From assembly GCA_964635325.1 (NCBI GenBank), contig CAZWOL010000016.1, positions 1 to 49,436 of the forward strand: a stretch of 49,436 nucleotides of DNA. The letters run 5' to 3'. Below, in pieces: positions 23,768 to 31,775 of the stretch. Numbering within the stretch: position 1 is the stretch's first letter; every line of letters begins with the position of its first letter. Source of the stretch: BOG-1112 sp964635325 (GTDB taxonomy: Bacteria > Bdellovibrionota_B > Oligoflexia > Oligoflexales > Bog-1112). The notes under the pieces are model-generated. The model was given only the letters and a program-made list of their open reading frames with translations. It searched no databases and was not told the origin of the DNA. The position numbers and the translations under genes are program-made.

Positions 23768-24543
23768 ATGGAAAAGTTATAGCGTTAATTGTTGCAGCAA
23801 AAATCACACTTCTTTTCATTTTGATTTTCCCAAAAAAAATCTCCTTCGGAGAGCTGAAAGTATTTGCGAAAGAAAGCCCCAACCAAGCTCCAGAAACTGA
23901 GAAGAAGCCACCCGAAATAAAACCGTCAGTTCTGTCTGAACTTCTTGATCTACCTAAAATTGATCCAGAAAAATCAAAAAAGGAAGAGATCGAACGCTAC
24001 CTAGAGCTTGCTGAGACCGCAAAACAACAGATCGATGATAAAAAGAAAGGTCTTGTTGTTCATGAAGCAAAACTAAAGAACATCGAAGAGACTATCGATA
24101 AAAAACTCAAAGCTCTCGAAGAAGAACGCAATTTCTTTGTTCAATCCATTCAAAAAGAAAAAGAAATACAGCAAGATCGTCTGAACACGCTCGTAGATAT
24201 CTATACAAAAATGGAACCAAAAAAAGCCGCACCTGTGTTTGCTACCTTGGATAAAGACTTGATGGTAGCCTTATTCAAGAAGCTAAAGCAGAAGATTCTT
24301 ACACAGATTATAGAAGCTATGAGTCCAGATCAGTCAAAAACTGTTACCGAGTACTTCGCTCGTGTCGGCTCTGCTCGTGAATATGACATTCTCAAAGAAA
24401 TGAATGTTTCATTACAAGATGCTTTCCAAGAATGCAAAAAAGCACCCACCACTGGAGCACTTAGCCCTGAAGCCACAGCTCCAACTGCCACAGCACCAGC
24501 AACACCGACTAATACTCCAGAAGCTCCAAAAGCTACGATCTAA
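23764..24543 (+). CDS. MotE-like flagellar protein with MgtE-N fold
   Basis: 259 residues. One N-terminal membrane segment (about 5-22), a Pro/Glu-rich stretch, a coiled coil (about 70-140), then an MgtE-N-type helical module: 'LVDIYTKMEPKKAAPVFATLDKDLMVALFKKLKQKILTQII' in two parts, near residues 145-200. The tail is Ala/Pro/Thr-rich. Proteins of this layout next to fliJ (MotE/FliJ-associated) act in the periplasm near the stator in alphaproteobacteria. It is the last gene of the operon; no fliK, flgD or flgE follows. Its stop overlaps the convergent yaiI gene by 11 bases. Confidence 0.75.
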   Translation: MNGKVIALIVAAKITLLFILIFPKKISFGELKVFAKESPNQAPETEKKPPEIKPSVLSELLDLPKIDPEKSKKEEIERYLELAETAKQQIDDKKKGLVVHEAKLKNIEETIDKKLKALEEERNFFVQSIQKEKEIQQDRLNTLVDIYTKMEPKKAAPVFATLDKDLMVALFKKLKQKILTQIIEAMSPDQSKTVTEYFARVGSAREYDILKEMNVSLQDAFQECKKAPTTGALSPEATAPTATAPATPTNTPEAPKATI

Positions 24544-24985
24544 GCAACCTCGTCAACTCTCGATCAAAGCTATTCGCAAATGTTTGCAAATCTTTGGGAC
24601 CAAAGGGAGGAGGACCACCGTAAATCAGGCGCCCCTCACGCAGCTCTTGCATCAGATTGCGCATAGCATGCGCTTCTTTGACATTCTCTTTGGTATACGC
24701 TTTGCCCGCACTGTTGATTACAGAAACACCTTTGTCTACAAGTGCAGAAGCTAAAATGATATCCGATGTAATCGCAAGATCGCCTGCAGCACTATGCTCT
24801 GCAATGTAGTGATCTGCCGCATCAAACTGGCTACCCACAACAACTTGCGAAATCAAAGGTGTTCTCGCAAAATTCATCGCCTTGTTAGCAACTAACACAA
24901 CTGAAACCTGCACCCGATGAGACGCTTTAAAAATTAACTCACGGATCTTAATAGGACATGCATCTGCATCGATCCAAATTTTCAT
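24533..24985 (-). CDS. yaiI: YaiI/YqxD family (UPF0178, DUF188) protein
   Basis: 150 residues covering the entire family: 'KIWIDADACPIKIRELIFKA' at the N terminus, with conserved acidic residues of a PIN-like fold, 'VVGSQFDAADHYI', 'DLAITSDIILASALVDKG' and 'GGPPPFGPKDLQTFANSFDR' at the end. A nuclease-like fold is suspected but its role is not established. The start ATG is preceded by AAGGAAAAAT. It converges with the motE-like gene. Confidence 0.92.
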   Translation of the reverse strand: MKIWIDADACPIKIRELIFKASHRVQVSVVLVANKAMNFARTPLISQVVVGSQFDAADHYIAEHSAAGDLAITSDIILASALVDKGVSVINSAGKAYTKENVKEAHAMRNLMQELREGRLIYGGPPPFGPKDLQTFANSFDRELTRLLRS

Positions 24986-24995
24986 ATTTTTCCTT

Positions 24996-25026
24996 CAAAA
25001 AAAAAGCACCCAAAAGAGGGTGCTCT
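24996..25026 (-). terminator. Terminator of the ATP/ADP translocase gene
   Basis: On the minus strand AGCACCC-TCTTTT-GGGTGCT is followed by nine T residues, a classical rho-independent terminator 24 bases after the translocase stop. Confidence 0.9.
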
Positions 25027-25049
25027 TGATCAAAAAAATGGAATGACGA

Positions 25050-26633
25050 TTAGACGCCTCGTGGAACAGCTCCATCCACGACTGGAGCTTGAGCTGGTGC
25101 GCTCTCAACAACAACTTTTGCCTGTTGTTGAGCTGCTAGTCTTTGCTCGTCTTCTCTTTGTTTTGTCAAAGCAACAAAGCGTTTGTTAAGCGCAACAGCA
25201 CTGACCATCCAAAGAGCGATAATTGCAATTGTAATCACAGCAACAAACGGTGTGATTGCTTCGATAGAACCGAGAACACCGATCAAAAGCATGTTGATAG
25301 CAGCGCCGCCAGATTTTCCTAGACGACCACCGACACCGTCAATAGCTGCTTTACCAGTACGACGTTCGCTTTCTTCCAAAGGAATGTAAGCCATTTCTTT
25401 GGTTGGATCGAAGAATGAGTATTTTGTACTTTTGCTAAGAACGTTTTGAATACCACCAACTACAGCAGCAATCCAAAGCGGTGTTGTACCAAAGGTTACC
25501 AAGAGACCACCGAGTAGGTTCTCAAAGGAAACGTTTGCAAAGAAAACAAGAGATGTAACCAACATCAGAATTGGTGTCAAAAGAGCAGCAACGCCCCAAC
25601 CAAATTTACGAATAACGTTTCCTGTAAAGAACAGAAGAACGATCGTTACTAAACCTGTGTAGGACATAACGTTGGCTTGGAATGCCAAGAATGCACCCTT
25701 GTCACCTGCGAAAAGAACTTTCAAATAATGTTTCCAGCTAACTTCGACCAAGTTGATCGAAATACCGTAAGCAAGAACAAGAATAGAAAGCAGAGCCAAG
25801 TAACGTGATTTGGAAAGTTCACCAATACTTGCAATGAAGCCCATTTTTTCTTTTTTCTTACCTGGTTTTTTCACTTCTGTGATCGCAAACTCAGGGCGAG
25901 TCATAATGCGATTGTTGATGTACCAGTAAATGGCAGCAATCGCGATGCAGTTGAATGAAACAACCAAAGTAATCAGGTTCACTGATGTATTGAAGTCACC
26001 CAAGCTATTTGCAAAATTGATGAACGGAGAAACGCAAAGGAGTGCAACGTTAGCACCAATTGCGAGTAGACCGTAGAAGCGTTTAGCTTCATCGACTTTG
26101 GTAATTTCGTTCGCAAAACCCCAGAAGAGTGTTGAAAGAACAACAGAACCAAAAAGCTCAGAGAAAATATAGACCAAGGAGAAGGTCCAGTTTCTGTAAA
26201 CAGCAACAAAGCCCCAAAGACCTTGTGGCAATACTGATTGCAGCCAATCAGCAGATGCTGATGGATGGATGATATGAGAATAAGGGTTTAAAACCAATGG
26301 GAACAGGAGAAAGAAAAGAAGGAACGGAGCCAAGGTTGCGTAGAACAATTTGCGACGGCTCAGAATAGTACCAAGCTTAACGTAGCAAATCATCATCAGG
26401 ATCGCTGCAGGAGTTGTTCCCCACAGCTTTAGGAAGGGCAGTGCCTCTGCACCAGAGCCCGGAGCGTTAACGATCAGTGAATCCTTCACGATGCGTAGTA
26501 CGCTGTAGTTTAAGCTAATGAAAAAGAACATGAGAAACATAGGGATAAATTTACGCATTTCGAAGTTGCGAATGGGCCACAAAAAACTGCGTAATTTGCC
26601 AAACTCTGGATGCGTTGATGCTTGCGTCTTCAC
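25050..26633 (-). CDS. tlc: ATP/ADP (nucleotide) translocase, Tlc/NTT family
   Basis: 527-residue polytopic inner-membrane carrier of the type that exchanges host ATP for ADP, or imports nucleotides, in Chlamydiae, Rickettsiales and a few other intracellular bacteria. The GTG at 26633 has AAGGA seven bases upstream and gives the family N terminus ('EFGKLRSFLWPI', 'MRKFIPMFLMFFFISLNYS'). Longer in-frame extensions have no support. Other diagnostic stretches are 'DSLIVNAPGSGAEALPFLK' near residue 50-70 and 'YIFSELFGSVVLSTLFWGFA' near 160-180, and about eleven or twelve membrane helices are visible. The C-terminal 40 residues are Ala/Gln-rich and basic. It is a monocistronic unit with its own terminator. 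Exact substrate cannot be read from sequence. The family is rare in free-living bacteria, so transfer is likely. Confidence 0.95.
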   Translation of the reverse strand: MKTQASTHPEFGKLRSFLWPIRNFEMRKFIPMFLMFFFISLNYSVLRIVKDSLIVNAPGSGAEALPFLKLWGTTPAAILMMICYVKLGTILSRRKLFYATLAPFLLFFLLFPLVLNPYSHIIHPSASADWLQSVLPQGLWGFVAVYRNWTFSLVYIFSELFGSVVLSTLFWGFANEITKVDEAKRFYGLLAIGANVALLCVSPFINFANSLGDFNTSVNLITLVVSFNCIAIAAIYWYINNRIMTRPEFAITEVKKPGKKKEKMGFIASIGELSKSRYLALLSILVLAYGISINLVEVSWKHYLKVLFAGDKGAFLAFQANVMSYTGLVTIVLLFFTGNVIRKFGWGVAALLTPILMLVTSLVFFANVSFENLLGGLLVTFGTTPLWIAAVVGGIQNVLSKSTKYSFFDPTKEMAYIPLEESERRTGKAAIDGVGGRLGKSGGAAINMLLIGVLGSIEAITPFVAVITIAIIALWMVSAVALNKRFVALTKQREDEQRLAAQQQAKVVVESAPAQAPVVDGAVPRGV

Positions 26634-26756
26634 TTGGAAGTCCTTAAGTTTTAATTGTTGCTTTGGCGATTTAGCCTGAAACGGACCGCTAAAGATTGCC
26701 GGAGTATTCGAAGGCGTTAATACCTTTTCCTGAGAAAAATGCAAGATAAGATGTGT

Positions 26757-26787
26757 AAGATGCTGAAAAATTAAGCATCTTTTTTTA
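26757..26787 (+). terminator. Terminator-like hairpin upstream of the SDR gene
   Basis: AAGATGCT (26757-26764) and AGCATCTT (26774-26781) are perfect arms around a 9-base loop, followed on the + strand by a T-run. No + strand gene lies upstream, so it may attenuate a transcript entering the gene at 26858, or shape the leader of the minus-strand translocase. The rest of the 224-base gap shows nothing else clear. Confidence 0.5.
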
Positions 26788-26857
26788 CTCTGCATGGACT
26801 TAAGGCACTGTATCCTATGAAAAAAGATCAGATATCTAATTTTCGGGAGTTTGATTA

Positions 26858-27550
26858 GTGAGCAAAGAACAAAAAGCGCTCCTGCTTGGAGCCTCCGGCC
26901 TTGTTGGTAGCCAACTGCTCCACCGACTGATAGCAAATCCAGAGTATTCCGCCCTCCATGTCATCAGCCGCAGAAGCCTAAACGGCGGAAAAAACTCATC
27001 TAAAAAACTTCGAGAGCTAGTCTTAGATTTTGACAGATTGGGGGAATCGCCAGCAGAAGATTTTAAAGTGGATCACGTTTTCTCCTGCCTCGGGACAACA
27101 CGAGCGAAAACAGCATCCGAAGATCTTTATCGCAAGATTGAGATCGACTATCCCATCAAAGCAGCAGAATTAGCCATAGAACAGGGAACCACTAGCTTCC
27201 ACTACGTCTCTTCGATGGGGGCCTCTAAAACCTCTCCCTTTAGTTATTCAAAAATCAAAGGAGAAGCGGAGGACAAGCTCTGCCAACTGCAAAAACAGCA
27301 TCCAAAATTTGCAGTCTACATCTACAGACCTTCGTTTATAGACGGGACACGAACAGAATCAAGACCCGCAGAGAAGATGCTCTTGCCTGTCTTTCGAGCT
27401 CTAAAACCACTCATGTTTGGATCCTTCAAACGTTACGCAGCTATCCACGCAAATGTCATAGCCCAGGCTATTGAAAAAAATGCGTCTAATACAAAGCCTG
27501 GTTTTTGGATTTTAGAGAGTGATGAAATTGCGGAGAAAGCATCAAACTAA
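26858..27550 (+). CDS. Atypical short-chain dehydrogenase (HTATIP2/TIP30-like)
   Basis: 230 residues with an NAD(P)-binding Rossmann fold: the N-terminal 'ALLLGASGLVGSQLLHRLI' glycine motif, 'VDHVFSCLGTTRAKT' and 'FHYVSSMGASKTSPFSYSKIKGEAEDKL', giving a YxxxK-like catalytic pair. This pattern fits the atypical SDR group related to human TIP30/HTATIP2 and to bacterial NAD(P)H-binding oxidoreductases. The substrate is unknown. The GTG start has GGGAG nine bases upstream. Its stop (TAA) interlocks with the stop of the convergent gene (TAG) in the bases CTAA. Confidence 0.82.
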   Translation: MSKEQKALLLGASGLVGSQLLHRLIANPEYSALHVISRRSLNGGKNSSKKLRELVLDFDRLGESPAEDFKVDHVFSCLGTTRAKTASEDLYRKIEIDYPIKAAELAIEQGTTSFHYVSSMGASKTSPFSYSKIKGEAEDKLCQLQKQHPKFAVYIYRPSFIDGTRTESRPAEKMLLPVFRALKPLMFGSFKRYAAIHANVIAQAIEKNASNTKPGFWILESDEIAEKASN

Positions 27551-28644
27551 AGGTCTTCAAAAGTTTCGTTAGTCAACTCTTTCTCTAGAGGTTTTTGATT
27601 TAGGATTTCTCGGTAGAATGCGGATACGTTATTGCGCAATTCAAACAAAGGCGCACCAATCCATCCGCTCTTACCCATCACATTGCTAAATCCGTAGCAC
27701 ATCGTGCAATCCGGAAATTTTAAGAAAAAAGTAGAATCTGCAAAGGTATTGTTCTCAGCCATTGGAAAATCTGCAGAAAGCGGGATCATTCCTGAAACAG
27801 TATGTTTCAATGAAATGAGCAGGTGATTCCATGTCAAGTCAGACGCAATGTACAGAGCAAAAGCTTGAGGCAGTGATCCATGTTCTGTAAGGTGATTTTC
27901 AGCAATCATTTTAGGACTCGGCATAAGATTTGTGTATGCAAATGTTAGCTGTGGGTTCCATGTCATAGGAACTAAAAACAATCCTACATTTGTGAAGAAC
28001 AAACCAACAGTTGCAAGAGTCTCACTTGCATCCCCAACGTATGGTTCTAATGTTTCGTTAAAGATCGCGTGTCGTTTGAAAATGACAGCACCAGGGTTCG
28101 CTGCATTATACGTTGCCATTGTCGCTAAGACTCGTGCAAAGGTTAATTCGTTAAGCCGATTCGCAAGCTTCAAAGGAGACACCTGTCCAGCTTTAGCTTG
28201 GTCCCTAATTTTTCCCTCAAGAATATTGAGAACTCCAAAGTAAGCCGTCCTGCCCACTATAAGATAGACTGTAGACTCTGTGATTTTCCAATCGTGCCAA
28301 TCGGCACTCTGCTTATTGGCATCTAAAGTTGTGTAGTAAACCGTCAAAACAAAAGACAATAAAAGTTTGTAGGAATCAATTAACTTGTTAGACAAATGAG
28401 CAGCAGCTGCCGTCACAACTGGCACAGCTAGAGGAGCAATTTCCAGCGCACCCATCGGACGCTTTGCGTCTCTGAGCATTTGTCGCATGTCTAATGTAGA
28501 ACCCATCGATGCTGCTCTACGAATCAAATTTTTCTCATAGACGCTCAAACCGAAAGCACTCTGCCATGGAATTGAGATCATAAGTATGCAGAGCACAGTG
28601 TTGATGAAGCGTCTAGATACCGTAAAGTGAGCTCGATCTTTCAT
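27547..28644 (-). CDS. Polytopic or exported protein of unknown function
   Basis: 365 residues, not recognised. A hydrophobic N-terminal signal or anchor ('FINTVLCILMISIPWQSAFG') is followed by alternating hydrophobic stretches: 'APLAVPVVTAAAAHLSNKL', 'LLLSFVLTVYYTTL', 'STVYLIVGRTAYFGVL', 'TVGLFFTNVGLFLVPMTW'. A conserved-looking 'FPDCTMCYGFSNVMGKSG' with a CxxC lies near residue 310. It follows the rluA-type gene by 16 bases and probably forms an operon with it and queG. No family assignment is offered. Confidence 0.65.
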   Translation of the reverse strand: MKDRAHFTVSRRFINTVLCILMISIPWQSAFGLSVYEKNLIRRAASMGSTLDMRQMLRDAKRPMGALEIAPLAVPVVTAAAAHLSNKLIDSYKLLLSFVLTVYYTTLDANKQSADWHDWKITESTVYLIVGRTAYFGVLNILEGKIRDQAKAGQVSPLKLANRLNELTFARVLATMATYNAANPGAVIFKRHAIFNETLEPYVGDASETLATVGLFFTNVGLFLVPMTWNPQLTFAYTNLMPSPKMIAENHLTEHGSLPQAFALYIASDLTWNHLLISLKHTVSGMIPLSADFPMAENNTFADSTFFLKFPDCTMCYGFSNVMGKSGWIGAPLFELRNNVSAFYREILNQKPLEKELTNETFEDL

Positions 28645-28660
28645 CGCTAATCCTTTAAAT

Positions 28661-29647
28661 TTATTTCAAAATGTTCGTTGGTTGAAAAGAATTCCAAATA
28701 CTCTGCATATCCTCTGGCAATGGACATTCAACTTCGTAGGTTTTCTTATCTCCAGGATGAGTAAAGGATAAGTACGTCGCATGTAAGCAAAGGCGATCAA
28801 AAAGACAGGCTTTCCGAACATTTTCGCTAAACCCTTTATCGTCATACTCGAGATAGATACGTTCATCGGGATAGTATTTCTTATCTCCAACTAGAGGAAA
28901 GCCAGACCAAGAAGCATGCACTCGAATCTGATGCGTTCGCCCTGTACGTGGCGAAACTTCGAGAAACGTAGCCCCTTCCACCGCACTACGTACTTTAAAA
29001 TGAGTCTGTGAAGAAAGACCGTCGGGTTCTACCCAAAATTTTTGTCGGAAAGTGGTTGTCTTAGAGTCTCCGATGGGTTGGTCTACATACCACTCAGGAG
29101 TTGTTGCCTTGCCAATCGCAATAGCTAGATATTTCTTCAGAACACGTCGGTGTGCAAAATGCCCTGAGAGCTCTGTGCGCAATTGGCTTTTGTCTGAACA
29201 CAGCACAATCCCACTTGTCTCACGGTCTAGTCGATGGATAGGTGCCCATTCAGGACTCAGAAAATCTTTGAGAACCTCGCAAAAAGTGTTCCTCCTATAG
29301 GCGCCACCTTCATGCATGGGTAGATTTGTAGGCTTATAAATCGCAACAACTCCGTCTTTTTCCCACAGTATGGAGAGATTGGTGTTTACTGGAGGCTCTG
29401 AGCTTTGCGGACGATAATAGAGAACCTGGTCTCCTTCACCTAAGCGCGACGATGCTTTGATGGTACGTCCGTTAACGAGCACTTTGCCATCACGAATCAT
29501 GCTTTGCCACGTCGTGCGGGAACGAAAAAGGAAGTTCTTTGCTAAATAATCATCAACGCGTTTACCGGAGCATCTTTCATCGATAGGTCTTCCTAAGCGC
29601 CTATACTCAAGATCTTCCCCACGAACCATCTGTGTTTCTTTAGACAT
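28661..29647 (-). CDS. RluA-family RNA pseudouridine synthase
   Basis: 328 residues. An N-terminal S4 RNA-binding domain (about 25-85: 'KRVDDYLAKNFLFRSRTTWQSMIRDGKVLVNG') precedes the catalytic domain, with the RluA motif 'PIHRLDRETSGIVL' (catalytic Asp near 142), 'KKYLAIAIGK' and 'PRTGRTHQIRVHASWSGFPLVGD'. It converts specific uridines in rRNA or tRNA to pseudouridine; which sites (RluA, RluC or RluD type) cannot be decided here. It overlaps queG by eight bases, so the two tRNA/rRNA-modification genes are co-expressed. Confidence 0.92.
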   Translation of the reverse strand: MSKETQMVRGEDLEYRRLGRPIDERCSGKRVDDYLAKNFLFRSRTTWQSMIRDGKVLVNGRTIKASSRLGEGDQVLYYRPQSSEPPVNTNLSILWEKDGVVAIYKPTNLPMHEGGAYRRNTFCEVLKDFLSPEWAPIHRLDRETSGIVLCSDKSQLRTELSGHFAHRRVLKKYLAIAIGKATTPEWYVDQPIGDSKTTTFRQKFWVEPDGLSSQTHFKVRSAVEGATFLEVSPRTGRTHQIRVHASWSGFPLVGDKKYYPDERIYLEYDDKGFSENVRKACLFDRLCLHATYLSFTHPGDKKTYEVECPLPEDMQSIWNSFQPTNILK

Positions 29648-30692
29648 GACTCATTACTTTCCGACAAAGGTGAAGATAATCTGGAATCTGTTCTAGCGTC
29701 CTAAGGAGGTCCTCATCACCTTCCTCACGAATTTTCTGCAGAACTCGATCGAGCTCTACATCTTCTCTAACAACCATAGCAATCAAAGCGTTGCGTCGCA
29801 GTCCAACTCGTTTGGCTCGTGTCATCGGTGTTCCTCCGAATTTCATCTCGTAATAAGCCTGATCCATCAACGCAACTTCTGCTAGCGGTGGAAACTCATG
29901 GATCTTGATAGCAAGTTGATCCGTTGGAGGAGCCTGTCGGTTGAAGGGACATACTAGTTGGCAAATATCACAACCGAAAACATAAGTGCGCAGATGCTCC
30001 CAATACTCGATAGGTATGGGTCCACGATGTTCTATGGTGTAATACGCGAGACACTTGGTTGCGTCGAGACTATAAGGCGTCAGTGCTCCAGTTGGGCAAT
30101 ACACTTGGCAGCGCCGACAAGTTCCACAAGAAGGTACAATTTGAGAGGAAGCAGATTGAGGAATGTTCTCTATATCGATACTCAGAAAGATTTCTGCAAG
30201 CAGCAGATAGGACCCTCGATCAGGGTGTATGAACATCGTATTCTTACCAATAAAACCACTAAGGGTACGCTCTGCAAGAGCTCTTTCAAGCACCGGTGCA
30301 GAATCCACAAGAACACGTCCCGTACTGCCTTCGGGGGCAAGACGCAGAATCTCGCTAAGAACGCGTTCCCCTTGGACTTTGAGTACCTTATGGTAGTCTC
30401 TAAGCCGTGCATATTGTGCAATACGTGGATGAGCTTGCTTTGAATGCTGCAGTTTATCGGACTGCTTATAGGGAAGAGCAAAGACTACCGCACTTTTGCC
30501 ACCGGGAAGTAGGAGCTGTGGGTTTTTCCTCAACTCCTGATAATTCTCAAGGTAGGACATCTCTCCATGCTTTTGATCTGCAAGCCATTGCTCAAAACTC
30601 GCAAAACGGACTTCCTCCTCTAAACGGACAAGCCCTAGATAAACCAAGCCTTCTTGTTCAAGGAGCGCACGAATTTTATGTTCATTGATCAT
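29640..30692 (-). CDS. queG: Epoxyqueuosine reductase QueG
   Basis: 350 residues. Last step of queuosine synthesis in tRNA, removing the epoxide with a cobalamin and two 4Fe-4S clusters. The cluster ligands are visible: 'CGTCRRCQVYCPTGAL' and 'GCDICQLVCPFNR'. The N-terminal cobalamin domain has 'FALPYK' and 'VDSAPVLERALAERTLSGFIGKNTM', in which the catalytic Asp lies. The C-terminal 'VGLRRNALIAM' HEAT-like part is also typical. First gene of a minus-strand operon with the pseudouridine synthase. Confidence 0.96.
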   Translation of the reverse strand: MINEHKIRALLEQEGLVYLGLVRLEEEVRFASFEQWLADQKHGEMSYLENYQELRKNPQLLLPGGKSAVVFALPYKQSDKLQHSKQAHPRIAQYARLRDYHKVLKVQGERVLSEILRLAPEGSTGRVLVDSAPVLERALAERTLSGFIGKNTMFIHPDRGSYLLLAEIFLSIDIENIPQSASSQIVPSCGTCRRCQVYCPTGALTPYSLDATKCLAYYTIEHRGPIPIEYWEHLRTYVFGCDICQLVCPFNRQAPPTDQLAIKIHEFPPLAEVALMDQAYYEMKFGGTPMTRAKRVGLRRNALIAMVVREDVELDRVLQKIREEGDEDLLRTLEQIPDYLHLCRKVMSHV

Positions 30693-30814
30693 GAGTTGTC
30701 TTTGGTAGATGGGAACAGCGTCGCGCAGTGTAAGATTTTTTGGCGACAGTGATCAATGAGATTGTTTAAAAAGAAAGCTCTTGATTTAACGCCGAGGAAA
30801 TTTTTCTTTCCCTT

Positions 30815-30843
30815 TTTTGATGCTTCGTGTAACGCCTTATAGT
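30815..30843 (+). promoter_or_regulatory. Likely sigma-70 promoter of tRNA-Thr
   Basis: A good -10 box TATAGT (30838-30843) lies 10 bases before the tRNA, and a T-rich weak -35 (TTTTGA) is about 17 bases upstream of it. The remaining 160-base gap to queG holds nothing else clear. Confidence 0.4.
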
Positions 30844-30852
30844 CACTGGAGT

Positions 30853-30928
30853 GCCGATGTAGCTCAGTCGGTAGAGCGACGCTTTCGTAAAGCGTAGGTC
30901 GGCGGTTCAATTCCGCCCATCGGCTCCA
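30853..30928 (+). tRNA. tRNA-Thr (CGT)
   Basis: 76 bases with encoded CCA. GCCGATG pairs with CATCGGC, the anticodon stem ACGCT/AGCGT holds loop TTCGTAA (anticodon CGT), and the T arm is GGCGG-TTCAATT-CCGCC. It lies alone between queG and aroE, on the opposite strand to both. Confidence 0.97.
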
Positions 30929-30937
30929 GTTTCTTTG

Positions 30938-31750
30938 CTAGCTTTGAAATTCCTTCAAATAGTCCCAAAGACTTTCAAAATCAACAGATTGACCAAACCA
31001 AAGCTCCTGAGATGCCCTAGCCTGCTCGATCAGCATTGGAAGGCCCTCTTGGCAGTTCAGATTTTTTTTACGTGCCAGAAAATATAAACAAGAGGGTGTA
31101 CGGTAGACCAAATCGACAAAAACCCCTGCAAAATCATCTATCGCACTTGCAAAGCAACGAAGCTCATCGCCTCGCGTAGGTGCAGAGCTAGCCTGAATCA
31201 CCAAGGTCTCTGGCCCCGCCCCACGGAACAATGTTTCTACCGATTCAAGGTTCCAGCCCCAAAAGCTAAGGGAAGGTCGCAATTGTGAAAGCATCGCATC
31301 ACGAGAAGCGCTTCGACGTACTATATGCACATCTGTCGCAGGACCAAGACAGGACAGCAGGGACGGCAAAACACCGCCCGAACCCAAAATCACGACTCGT
31401 TCGAAACGAGATATCTGACAACCGATCCGTGCCAATGCACGCGTAAACCCAACTCCGTCAGTCGAATAGGCTTTCCAATATGGATTTTGCTCACAACGTA
31501 CGAGGGTGTTTACTGAACTTAGACCACATTCTGCAAAGGACTGCGCTATCAGCGTTTTATATGGGGTTGTAACATTAAAACCTTGAAAGCCTTGCTGCCA
31601 GGCTGATTCTAAGAAAGAATGCACCTGATCTGCTTCTAGGTGAACCAAATCGTAGGTGCCTGCCCAACCAAAAGAGCGAAGAGCAAACTCATGTATTTTA
31701 CCTGACAACGAATAGTTGATATTGTGCCCCAGGAGGCCAAGTTTAAACAA
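30938..31750 (-). CDS. aroE: Shikimate dehydrogenase
   Basis: 270 residues; reduces 3-dehydroshikimate to shikimate with NADPH in aromatic amino-acid synthesis. TTG at 31750 is favoured because GGAG lies seven bases upstream; a TTG two codons earlier overlaps that site. Family landmarks are 'FKLGLLGHNINYSLSGKIHEF' (shikimate-binding Ser residues, shown in parts), 'FNVTTPYKTLI' with catalytic Lys near 65, 'YSTDGVGF' with catalytic Asp near 97, and the Rossmann 'VVILGSGGVLPSLL' near 120, which departs from the usual GxGGxxxA. The C-terminal 'EGLPMLIEQARASQELWFG' is typical. It diverges from ribF across only 25 bases. Confidence 0.9.
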   Translation of the reverse strand: MFKLGLLGHNINYSLSGKIHEFALRSFGWAGTYDLVHLEADQVHSFLESAWQQGFQGFNVTTPYKTLIAQSFAECGLSSVNTLVRCEQNPYWKAYSTDGVGFTRALARIGCQISRFERVVILGSGGVLPSLLSCLGPATDVHIVRRSASRDAMLSQLRPSLSFWGWNLESVETLFRGAGPETLVIQASSAPTRGDELRCFASAIDDFAGVFVDLVYRTPSCLYFLARKKNLNCQEGLPMLIEQARASQELWFGQSVDFESLWDYLKEFQS

Positions 31751-31775
31751 CGCCAATCTCCGCGATCTTGATTCT

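Noticed and set aside
26634..26936. N-terminal extension of the ATP/ADP translocase
   Set aside because: It would run into the divergent SDR gene. The GTG at 26633 has a good ribosome-binding site and gives the family's normal N terminus and length.
29958..30443. 161-codon + strand frame
   Set aside because: Antisense to queG across its iron-sulfur motifs, with no supporting start site.
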